The notes beneath the pieces were generated by a model. That model made no database searches. It had not been told where the DNA came from and was given only the letters and a program-made list of their open reading frames with translations. Shown here one piece after another: positions 1-5,421 of a stretch of 5,421 bases of DNA. Location: the NCBI GenBank assembly GCA_050486105.1, contig JBJHCR010000408.1, forward strand, positions 1 to 5,421. The letters run 5' to 3'. The first letter of the stretch is position 1. The number at the start of each line of letters is the position of its first letter. The translations under genes were made by a program, and so were the position numbers. This DNA is from JAEXNA01 sp050486105. Lineage in GTDB: Bacteria > Vulcanimicrobiota > Xenobia > Xenobiales > JADMJV01.

Positions 1-292
1 GAGTTCGAGTTTCACGTTCACCTGGGAGGGCCAAACCACCACCGGAGAGCCGGCCCACAACGGCAATTACGAATTGGTGGTGGCCGCCGGGGGTGTCAGC
101 CAGAGCGTGCCAGTGCAGGTCAACCGGCAGCAAGGCAAGCAGTCGTGGCTCAAGCTCGGAACCCAAACCCTGGCCTATTTGGGTCAACCCACTCTGATGG
201 GTTCATTGGGCTACGCCTTACTGCCCGGGGTGACCTGGCTGGCAAACTTCGATGAACTGGCACCGGGGAACAAGGTGGCTTGGAAGCCTTAG
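1..292 (+). CDS. C-terminal fragment of a possible FlgD-like (flagellar hook-capping) Ig-fold protein
   Basis: Only the last 96 residues are present. The frame is open from base 2 to a TAG stop at 290-292, so the true start is off the left edge; an in-frame TTG at base 74 falls in the middle of a beta-strand pattern and is not a believable start. The segment FTWEG, then TGEPAHNGNYELVVAA, fits the conserved pattern F-T-W-D-G, G-x-x-x-P-x-G-x-Y-x-x-x-V-x-A of the FlgD Ig-like domain. It is followed by a V-x-V, then LKLG stretch that resembles the small Tudor-like part of FlgD. FlgD caps the growing flagellar hook and lies outside the cell. The match is short, and Ig-like repeats of this type also occur in other surface proteins. 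About 30 residues after the Tudor-like part are not typical of FlgD, and no flgE follows. The reading frame is fairly secure; the name is tentative. Confidence 0.5.
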   Translation, partial: SSSFTFTWEGQTTTGEPAHNGNYELVVAAGGVSQSVPVQVNRQQGKQSWLKLGTQTLAYLGQPTLMGSLGYALLPGVTWLANFDELAPGNKVAWKP

Positions 293-474
293 ATTAACAG
301 TTGAATCCTCTTTCAGGTGAATTCTACAGCCTCTTAATCTGACGGTCATAGGCTGCTCAATTCGTGTTGCTGAGTTCTGCCGCTGTGACTAGCGCTGGGC
401 AGCAGGTGTGTCCTGGGTTGGGAGACTCCTATGGACAACAGGTTTTCTAGGTAGTGTTCAGAACTCTCTGGGCT

Positions 475-1488
475 ATGAAATCTCGTCTTATCTCTCATTG
501 CCTAGTGATGCTGTTCCTGTTGCTTTTCCTTTCGACCTCAGCCCGGGCCCAAGACAGCCAGGAACTCTCTCAAAACCCACCAGTAGCCATCGTGGCCTTG
601 TCTCAAGGGCACTGCGAGGTCCGGAGCACCGGAGGCGACTGGCGGCCCGCGTTCTGGTTGACCCCCCTATTTCCCGAGGATGAACTTCAAACTCACGACA
701 ACGGGAAACTCGTGGTTGGCTACTTCCACGACCAGCATCGGGAAGTGGTGCAGGCCGGCACCGAGGCTCGGGTCGGTTTTCGGACCTTGGCCAAGCTTTC
801 CGATGATGGGGCGGTGGAAGTACAGCGACCCAAAGACAGGAGTGTTTCGGAGATCCCGATTCCCTATCTGTTGCTGCGTAAACTGGACAAGCGGGAGTTC
901 GAGCAGGCCAACCAAGAGAATGCCCTAGAGCGAGAAGAGACCTTTCTCTCAAGCCACGTGAAGTCGGAAGCCTTTCCCCCGGTTTTTCATTGGAGAGATA
1001 CCGGAGCTGCTTCCTACCAACTTCAGCTCTTCAACGAATGGGACGAGTTCATTTTCGAGAAGAGCGTGACCGAGAATCGCTATAAATATCCCTATCAGCC
1101 AGATTTCAATCTGGCCAAAAACAGTCTCTATAAATGGCAAGTCACCGACGACCAGAACAACATTGTGGTGCGGAAGTACCCTTTCGTTCTGCTCACCACG
1201 CTTCACGCTCGAGAGGTGGAGCGGGCAGAGAAACGATATGCCGAGCTCGAACGAACCGGGAAGGTGACCCAGGCCGATGACACCGATCTTTTCTTGCTCT
1301 ACGTGCAGCGCAAAATGATCGATAAATATCTCCACCAACTGCAGAAGATGCGTGATAAGGACCCTCAGAATCCGATGATCTATCGAGCCTTGGTCCGCGC
1401 CTACTTGTCTAAAGGTGCTCCGGCTCACGCGCTGCAGGCTCTCGAACAAGAACGCGACTTCGGTGGTGTTGACGAAGTTCGCGAGTAA
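475..1488 (+). CDS. Exported FecR-like domain protein with FN3-like segment and TPR-like C-terminus
   Basis: Predicted secreted or periplasmic protein of 337 aa. The ATG at 475 is preferred because it gives a standard signal peptide: basic start MKSR, hydrophobic core at about 8-20, and a signal peptidase I site SARA|Q after residue 25. A GTG at 454 would add seven residues; neither start has a good Shine-Dalgarno. Residues about 36-105 follow the FecR-like pattern: V-A-x-V-x-x-L-x-x-G-x-x-E-V-R, a conserved W, P-E-D-E-L-Q-T, then a hydrophobic strand and a polar turn. Residues about 166-240 look like an FN3/Ig-like sandwich (FPPVFHW, SYQLQLF, YKWQV). Residues about 245-325 are helical, with a TPR-like unit around DPQNPMIYRALVRAYLSKG. 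FecR-like domains in such proteins are thought to bind cell-wall or other ligands; no enzyme activity is expected. It is the first gene of the cluster, 12 bp before the CoA-transferase. The actual function is unknown. Confidence 0.82.
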   Translation: MKSRLISHCLVMLFLLLFLSTSARAQDSQELSQNPPVAIVALSQGHCEVRSTGGDWRPAFWLTPLFPEDELQTHDNGKLVVGYFHDQHREVVQAGTEARVGFRTLAKLSDDGAVEVQRPKDRSVSEIPIPYLLLRKLDKREFEQANQENALEREETFLSSHVKSEAFPPVFHWRDTGAASYQLQLFNEWDEFIFEKSVTENRYKYPYQPDFNLAKNSLYKWQVTDDQNNIVVRKYPFVLLTTLHAREVERAEKRYAELERTGKVTQADDTDLFLLYVQRKMIDKYLHQLQKMRDKDPQNPMIYRALVRAYLSKGAPAHALQALEQERDFGGVDEVRE

Positions 1489-1492
1489 GGAG
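1486..1492 (+). promoter_or_regulatory. Strong Shine-Dalgarno that fixes a TTG start
   Basis: TAAGGAG lies at 1486-1492 and overlaps the TAA stop of the preceding FecR-like gene. AAGGAG ends 8 nt before the TTG at 1501, an ideal spacing. It supports TTG 1501 as the CoA-transferase start and points to translation handed on from the upstream gene. Confidence 0.85.
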
Positions 1493-1500
1493 TACTTCGC

Positions 1501-3414
1501 TTGAGACAAACCAAACTGGTTAGTGCAGCTGAGGCCGTAGATCTCATCGTGGACGGTGACGCAGTGGTCACCGGGGGGTTTGTGGGAAGCGGCTTTCCTG
1601 AGGCCCTGGCGGTGGCCCTGGAAGAGCGCTTTTTGACTGAGGGTTCCCCCCGCAACCTAACTCTGGTTTATGCCGCAGGACAGGGAGACGGAAAAAGCAA
1701 AGGCTTGAACCACTTCGCTCACCAAGGCTTGGTGCGCCGGGTGGTCGGTGGTCACTGGGGCTTGGTCCCGGGTCTTGGCAAACTGGCTGTAGAGGGTCTG
1801 ATCGAGGCCTACAACCTGCCCCAGGGGGTGATCTCCCATATGTTCCGAGACGTGGCTGCGGGTAAGCCTGGAGTGCTGACCAGGGTGGGTCTCAACACTT
1901 TCGTGGATCCCCGCCTCCAGGGCGGCAAAGTGAACGACAACACCCCTGAGGATCTGGTGGAGTTGCTGGAGGTACGCGGTCAAGAGTATCTTTTCTATAA
2001 GGCTTTCCCGCTGACCGTGGCCCTCTTGCGGGGCACCACCGCTGATGCTCAGGGCAATATCTCTATGGAGCGAGAAGCTCTCACCCTCGAGGCTCTGTCT
2101 ATCGCTCAGGCGGTGAAAAACTCTGGCGGCGTGGTCATCGTGCAGGTAGAGCGGGTGACCACCCAACATCGAGTGCACCCCCAGATGGTGGAGATTCCCG
2201 GGGCCCTAGTGGATTGCGTGGTCTTGGCTGAACCTGCCTACCACAGTCAGACCTTCAGCGAAGTTTACAATCCCGCTTACACTGGAGAAATTCGGGTGCC
2301 TGCATCGGCCGTACCACCCATCGAACCCGGGGTGCGCAAGGTGATCGCCCGTCGGGCGGCCATGTATTTGCGCATGGGCTCGGTGGTCAATTTAGGGATC
2401 GGCATGCCCGAGGGGGTGGCTTCGGTGGCCCAAGAAGAAGAAGTGTTGGATCTGATCACCTTGACCGTGGAGCCCGGAGGGTTCGGGGGCATCCCAGCCG
2501 GTGGTTTGTCTTTTGGAGCGGTGGCCAATCCAGCAGCCATTATTCCTCAGCCCTCTCAGTTTGATTTCTATGACGGAGGTGGTCTCGACCAAGCTTTCCT
2601 GGGCATGGCCGAAGTGGATGGCCAGGGAAATGTCAATGTCAGTCGTTTTGCCGGCCGTCTGGCTGGGGCCGGGGGATTCATCAACATCAGTCAGAACACC
2701 GACTTCGTGTGCTTTATGGGAACCTTCACTTCGGGTGGAAAGATTGCAGTAACCGAGCATGGTCTGAAAATCCTGGAAGAAGGCCGCTTTCGCAAATTTG
2801 TCCCCGAAGTCAGCCAAATCACCTTCAGTGGAAGCTATGCCAACCAGCGTCGACAGCAAGTGGTGTACGTCACCGAGCGAGCAGTTTTTAGATTGGAACC
2901 AGAGGGTTTGACCTTGGTGGAGATCGCCCCTGGGGTGGACCTTCGGAAAGATGTGCTTGAGGTGATGGACTTTCAGCCCAGAATGGCCCAAAAGATCGCC
3001 ATCATGGACCCCAGAATCTTCGCTTCCAAACCCTTGGGTCTCAAAGACCTCGGGGAAGTCCTGGTGGGGGATCGTCTCAGTTATGACGCCGATCAGAACA
3101 CCATGTTCGTCAACTTCGAGGGCTTGAGTCTGCACAGGGCCGAAGATGTTGCGAAACTGGCGAAAGACCTAGATGAGCGTTTCTCGACCTTGGAACGCAA
3201 ATTCAAGGTGGTGGTGAACTACAACAATTTCACCGTTGCCCCGGCGGCTGAGAAGGAGTTCTTTGCCATGGTAGCTCGCAACAGTTCGCGATACTTCATC
3301 TCCAGTGTGCGCTACTCCACCGATGCCTTCTTTCGTCGCCACTCTGGTCACAATTTTCAGCTCGCCAGGGCCAAACTGTACAGCAGTTTTTCCGAGGCCC
3401 TGGAGCAGCTTTGA
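1501..3414 (+). CDS. Acyl-CoA:acetate/propionate-type CoA-transferase (YdiF/Pct family) with extra C-terminal domain
   Basis: Cytosolic family I CoA-transferase of 637 aa; it moves CoA between short-chain acyl-CoA and carboxylates through a glutamyl-CoA thioester. The N-terminal half (about 8-250) has the family blocks GGFVGSGFPE (25-34), LTLVYAAGQGDG (53-64), GGHWGLVP (83-90), AYNLPQGVISH (103-113) and VQVERV (214-219). The second half (about 278-510) has NLGIGMPEGV (297-306), LTVEPGGFGGIPAGG (321-335), QFDFYDGGGLD (353-363) and GNVNVSRF (376-383). Glu324 in TVEPG matches, from memory also in number, the catalytic Glu of Clostridium propionicum propionate CoA-transferase. Family members I recall are about 520-540 aa; here about 110 extra residues (about 525-637) form an additional domain with a beta-alpha alternation, including VVVNYNNFTV and SVRYSTDAFFRR, that looks STAS/SpoIIAA-like. 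The TTG start is set by the TAAGGAG site. The TGA stop overlaps the glutaminase start by 4 bp. The acid substrate cannot be deduced; acetate, propionate, butyrate or 3-keto acids are all possible. Confidence 0.95.
   Translation: MRQTKLVSAAEAVDLIVDGDAVVTGGFVGSGFPEALAVALEERFLTEGSPRNLTLVYAAGQGDGKSKGLNHFAHQGLVRRVVGGHWGLVPGLGKLAVEGLIEAYNLPQGVISHMFRDVAAGKPGVLTRVGLNTFVDPRLQGGKVNDNTPEDLVELLEVRGQEYLFYKAFPLTVALLRGTTADAQGNISMEREALTLEALSIAQAVKNSGGVVIVQVERVTTQHRVHPQMVEIPGALVDCVVLAEPAYHSQTFSEVYNPAYTGEIRVPASAVPPIEPGVRKVIARRAAMYLRMGSVVNLGIGMPEGVASVAQEEEVLDLITLTVEPGGFGGIPAGGLSFGAVANPAAIIPQPSQFDFYDGGGLDQAFLGMAEVDGQGNVNVSRFAGRLAGAGGFINISQNTDFVCFMGTFTSGGKIAVTEHGLKILEEGRFRKFVPEVSQITFSGSYANQRRQQVVYVTERAVFRLEPEGLTLVEIAPGVDLRKDVLEVMDFQPRMAQKIAIMDPRIFASKPLGLKDLGEVLVGDRLSYDADQNTMFVNFEGLSLHRAEDVAKLAKDLDERFSTLERKFKVVVNYNNFTVAPAAEKEFFAMVARNSSRYFISSVRYSTDAFFRRHSGHNFQLARAKLYSSFSEALEQL
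3402..3405 (+). promoter_or_regulatory. Shine-Dalgarno for the overlapping TTG start of glutaminase
   Basis: GGAG, inside the last codons of the CoA-transferase, ends 5 nt before TTG 3411. The start TTG (3411-3413) shares bases with the TGA stop (3412-3414), giving TTGA, a variant of the common ATGA stop-start overlap. This arrangement is typical of translational coupling, and it supports the 351-aa reading of the glutaminase rather than a later internal start. Confidence 0.7.
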
Positions 3415-4466
3415 CCGGCGGCTCCAAAACCTCGAGTTCGGCTTCCGAGGCTGACCTTCCGGCTGTTCTCGAAGAGCTGTATCTCAAGTATAAGGGGCTC
3501 AACGACGGCAGAGTGGCCGACTATATTCCTGAACTGGCCAAGGCCGATCCGTCTTGGTTCGGGGTCTGCGTGGTCACCGCAGAAGGGGCGGTCTATGAAG
3601 TCGGCGACACCCAGCGCAAGTTCACCCTTCAGAGTGTCTCCAAGCCGTTCGTCCATGGGATGGCTCTCGAGGATCAGGGTCGCGAGGCGGTGCTGCAGAA
3701 GGTGGGAGTGGAGCCCACCGGGGATGCCTTCAACTCCATCATCAAGCTCGACGAGGCTTCGAAACGTCCCTACAATCCCATGGTCAACGCTGGGGCCATC
3801 GCCACCACCTCTTTGCTGGCGGGTTCTGGTCCCACCGGCAAATTCAATCTGATGTTGGAACGCTTTGGTCGCTATGTGGGGCACCCGGTTGTTGCCGATA
3901 TGTCGGTGTTTATGTCCGAGCGCGTCACCGGCCACCGAAATCGAGCCATCGCTCATCTTATGCTGAATTTCGACATGATCGAGCCCTGCGTGGAAGAGAT
4001 CTTGGACCTGTACTTTCAACAGTGCTCGCTCATGGTCACCGCTCAGGATTTGGCGGTGATGGCCGCCACCCTGGCCAACGATGGCCTCAATCCCTTGACC
4101 TCGGAGCGAGCCATCTCGGATGAGTACATCAGAGATGTCCTGTCGGTGATGTTCACCTGTGGTTTATACGACTACACCGGAGAATGGGTCTATCGGGTGG
4201 GCCTTCCGGCCAAGAGCGGGGTGGGCGGCGGCCTGATCGCCGTGGTTCCCCAGCGCATGGGAATCGGGATCTTTTCGCCCCTACTGGATTCTCGAGGAAA
4301 CAGCATTCGGGCCATCAAGGTCTGTGAAGAGTTATCTTCGCGCTTTGGGTTGCACGTGTTCCGCAATTGGGCCTGTCCTGGCAAAGCAGCCGTTACTGAT
4401 GTCGACCATGCGGCAGAGATGCCCACCACAGAACTTCCAGCGGTGGTTGAACAGAGCAGGCCTTAG
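3411..4466 (+). CDS. glsA: Glutaminase (GlsA family)
   Basis: Cytosolic glutaminase of 351 aa; it hydrolyses L-glutamine to L-glutamate and ammonia. The fold is related to serine beta-lactamases. Visible family blocks are GRVADYIPELA (33-43), QSVSKPF (74-80) with nucleophile Ser75 and Lys78, VGVEPTGDAFNSI (98-110), PYNPMVNAGAI (120-130), NFDMI (186-190), YFQQCS (201-206), MAATLANDGLNPLT (217-230), CGLYDYTGEWVY (250-261), LPAKSGVGGG (265-274) and FGLHVF (312-317). The residues I recall as the substrate-binding set in E. coli glutaminase (S66, N117, E161, N168, Y192, Y244, V262) are all present at a constant shift of +9 (S75, N126, E170, N177, Y201, Y253, V271), and the second active-site Lys appears as K268. 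The enzyme therefore looks intact and active. It has a slightly longer N-terminus and a 34-residue polar tail after FGLHVF, compared with the usual length of about 305-310 aa. It is coupled to the upstream CoA-transferase by a TTGA overlap and is the last gene of the cluster. Confidence 0.97.
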   Translation: MTGGSKTSSSASEADLPAVLEELYLKYKGLNDGRVADYIPELAKADPSWFGVCVVTAEGAVYEVGDTQRKFTLQSVSKPFVHGMALEDQGREAVLQKVGVEPTGDAFNSIIKLDEASKRPYNPMVNAGAIATTSLLAGSGPTGKFNLMLERFGRYVGHPVVADMSVFMSERVTGHRNRAIAHLMLNFDMIEPCVEEILDLYFQQCSLMVTAQDLAVMAATLANDGLNPLTSERAISDEYIRDVLSVMFTCGLYDYTGEWVYRVGLPAKSGVGGGLIAVVPQRMGIGIFSPLLDSRGNSIRAIKVCEELSSRFGLHVFRNWACPGKAAVTDVDHAAEMPTTELPAVVEQSRP

Positions 4467-4527
4467 AGGTTGAAGAAGCCCCTTTCCGGGAGAATGGACC
4501 TGCTTGGCCCAGGATGAAAACCCGAAT

Positions 4528-5421
4528 TTAGCTGGCCTTACTGAGTCCGGCTTCGACCGGTGCCTGGGCAATCTTTCTCTGCATGCTGAGTTCTGCCCGT
4601 CTAAGGGCCAGTTCGTCCAAACCCAAATTCGTTCCGATCTCGAGAACTTGCTCGGGGTCGTAGTACTGTCCTACGAGTTGATTGAAGTAGTGAAACTTTT
4701 CTAGGGACAGGTTCATCGCCGTTTCTGGGTCCTTAAAGAAGAACGGAGTGTATTCGGCAAAATCTTCACAGGGATCCGAAGCCCCGTAGGTGGTGGCGAC
4801 CTCATGGCGATTTTCCACTTGCACTCCGGGATCGTAGTAGTAGAAGTAGTCACCGATTCGACCATCGGCTAGGAGGTTGTCCGGTTCGGTCCATCGCGAG
4901 AGACTCGACCATTCGGCCATCCTGAGTTGATCTTCTCTGGACCGCTCCTCTGCCGGGGCTCCTAGGGTTCCTCCCAGCTGAATGGCATGTCCAAGCTCGT
5001 GTATGATGGTCGATTCCCCCATAGTGACCCCCTCGGGACTGTCTCCGTTGCTGCCTAAGAGGGCGTCATCATAGATGACCACCTGATCGTGTCCGTCTTC
5101 GTCCTGAGTGCATTCTCCAAAGAAACCACTCATGCCACTGGGAAAAGCCGATTCACCAGGTCTGGCCAAAGGAGCTTGGTTGAAGCCAGGTGCGGGAAGG
5201 TCAATGGGTGTCATGCTTGGCCCAGAGGGAGCTCCCTCCATGAAACTCAAGGTGGTGGTTCCTGACAAGCCTGGAGGCAGCTCACCATCCTTGGTCATGC
5301 TCGAAAGAGCATTGTAGAGGTCGAGCATGCCTTGGACGGTCCAGTCTTTCACGTAGGGCGCATAGGAATCGTTCTGATTCGGTGGCTTGCCGGCCTCTCG
5401 GTGGACTTTGATGTCGAAAGT
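4528..5421 (-). CDS. Zinc metallopeptidase-like protein (HExxH), C-terminal part, N-terminus off window
   Basis: The frame is open from the right edge to a TAA stop (complement of 4528-4530), giving 297 visible residues. A GTG at 5352 is possible as a start, but it has no Shine-Dalgarno, and the 23 in-frame codons before it contain no stop and read as ordinary protein, so the gene most likely begins outside the window. TIIHELGHAIQL, with HELGH encoded at 4987-5001, is a classic zinc-binding HExxH motif. About 74 residues later comes DPCEDFAEY (EDFAE encoded at 4753-4767), whose first Glu is the likely third zinc ligand. HExxH followed by a P-x-EDFAE block is seen in gluzincin-type peptidases, including the anthrax lethal factor-like group; that is family knowledge and the fit here is partial. 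Two Cys residues (GECTQ and DPCED) and an acidic, Gly/Pro-rich sequence suggest an exported protein, but no signal peptide can be seen. It is convergent with the glutaminase, 61 bp away, and so is a separate transcription unit. The substrate is unknown. Confidence 0.8.
   Translation of the reverse strand, partial: TFDIKVHREAGKPPNQNDSYAPYVKDWTVQGMLDLYNALSSMTKDGELPPGLSGTTTLSFMEGAPSGPSMTPIDLPAPGFNQAPLARPGESAFPSGMSGFFGECTQDEDGHDQVVIYDDALLGSNGDSPEGVTMGESTIIHELGHAIQLGGTLGAPAEERSREDQLRMAEWSSLSRWTEPDNLLADGRIGDYFYYYDPGVQVENRHEVATTYGASDPCEDFAEYTPFFFKDPETAMNLSLEKFHYFNQLVGQYYDPEQVLEIGTNLGLDELALRRAELSMQRKIAQAPVEAGLSKAS

Noticed and set aside
301..330. Possible promoter TTGAAT, then TCTACA or TACAGC at 16-18 bp spacing
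   Set aside because: The -10 box is poor and equally weak matches occur elsewhere in the 293-474 gap, so no promoter can be called.
327..355. Inverted repeat CAGCCT / AGGCTG downstream of the FlgD-like gene, a possible terminator
   Set aside because: The stem is only 6 bp with a 17-nt loop and no following T-tract; the inward and outward flanks do not pair. It could be chance.
368..381. 14-bp sequence TGCTGAGTTCTGCC, repeated exactly at 4584-4597
   Set aside because: Only two copies, one intergenic and one inside a gene, with no extension beyond 14 bp. A single match of this length is mildly unexpected but compatible with chance.
454..474. Upstream GTG start for the FecR-like gene
   Set aside because: It adds seven residues ahead of a textbook signal peptide; the ATG at 475 gives a better basic N-terminus. 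It cannot be fully excluded because neither start has a clear Shine-Dalgarno.
2392..3135. Long open frame on the minus strand opposite the CoA-transferase (247 codons), and a similar one at 3357-4019
   Set aside because: Both lie entirely or almost entirely opposite strongly conserved enzyme genes, have no recognisable domains, and are explained by the codon bias of the real genes.
4456..4503. GCAGG / CCTGC pairing across the convergent gap, a possible bidirectional terminator
   Set aside because: Five base pairs around a loop of about 38 nt, with no T-run on either strand; not a credible intrinsic terminator.
5350..5352. GTG as the true start of the metallopeptidase gene
   Set aside because: There is no Shine-Dalgarno upstream, and the frame stays open with protein-like codons to the window edge, so the gene most likely starts outside.

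Overview
The window looks like a piece of a bacterial chromosome, moderately GC-rich by eye and densely coded. A signal peptide on one gene and a possible flagellar hook-cap fragment suggest a Gram-negative, perhaps motile bacterium of the broad proteobacterial/delta-like kind. That assignment is inference only, because no rRNA or other phylogenetic marker is present. Two of the five genes use TTG as start codon.

Layout: (1) 1-292 (+) is the C-terminal end of a protein with a FlgD-like Ig-type segment; its start lies off the left edge. (2) 293-474 is a 182-bp non-coding gap that must carry whatever promoter drives the next genes, but no convincing promoter boxes are visible. (3) 475-4466 (+) is a tight three-gene cluster: an exported protein with a FecR-like domain, an FN3-like segment and a TPR-like tail; a 637-aa acyl-CoA:carboxylate CoA-transferase of the propionate/acetate CoA-transferase (YdiF/Pct) family with the catalytic Glu at residue 324; and a complete serine-dependent beta-lactamase-fold glutaminase (GlsA). 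The first two genes are 12 bp apart with a strong Shine-Dalgarno sequence between them. The second and third overlap by 4 bp (TTGA). This is good evidence for one co-translated unit. (4) 4467-4527 is a 61-bp gap between convergent genes. (5) 4528-5421 (-) is the C-terminal part of a zinc metallopeptidase-like protein with an HELGH motif and a downstream EDFAE motif; its start lies off the right edge.

How the genes may work together (inference): glutaminase releases glutamate and ammonia from glutamine, and the CoA-transferase moves CoA between short-chain acids. Their translational coupling suggests linked amino-acid/organic-acid catabolism, though the CoA-transferase substrate cannot be read from the sequence. 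The FecR/TPR protein is predicted to be exported, so it has no obvious enzymatic link to the two cytosolic enzymes. The most interesting points are the roughly 110-residue C-terminal domain on the CoA-transferase (STAS/SpoIIAA-like by predicted secondary-structure pattern), the coupling of that enzyme to a glutaminase, and the metallopeptidase fragment. I saw no CRISPR array, tRNA, rRNA, IS element, phage gene or anti-phage system.
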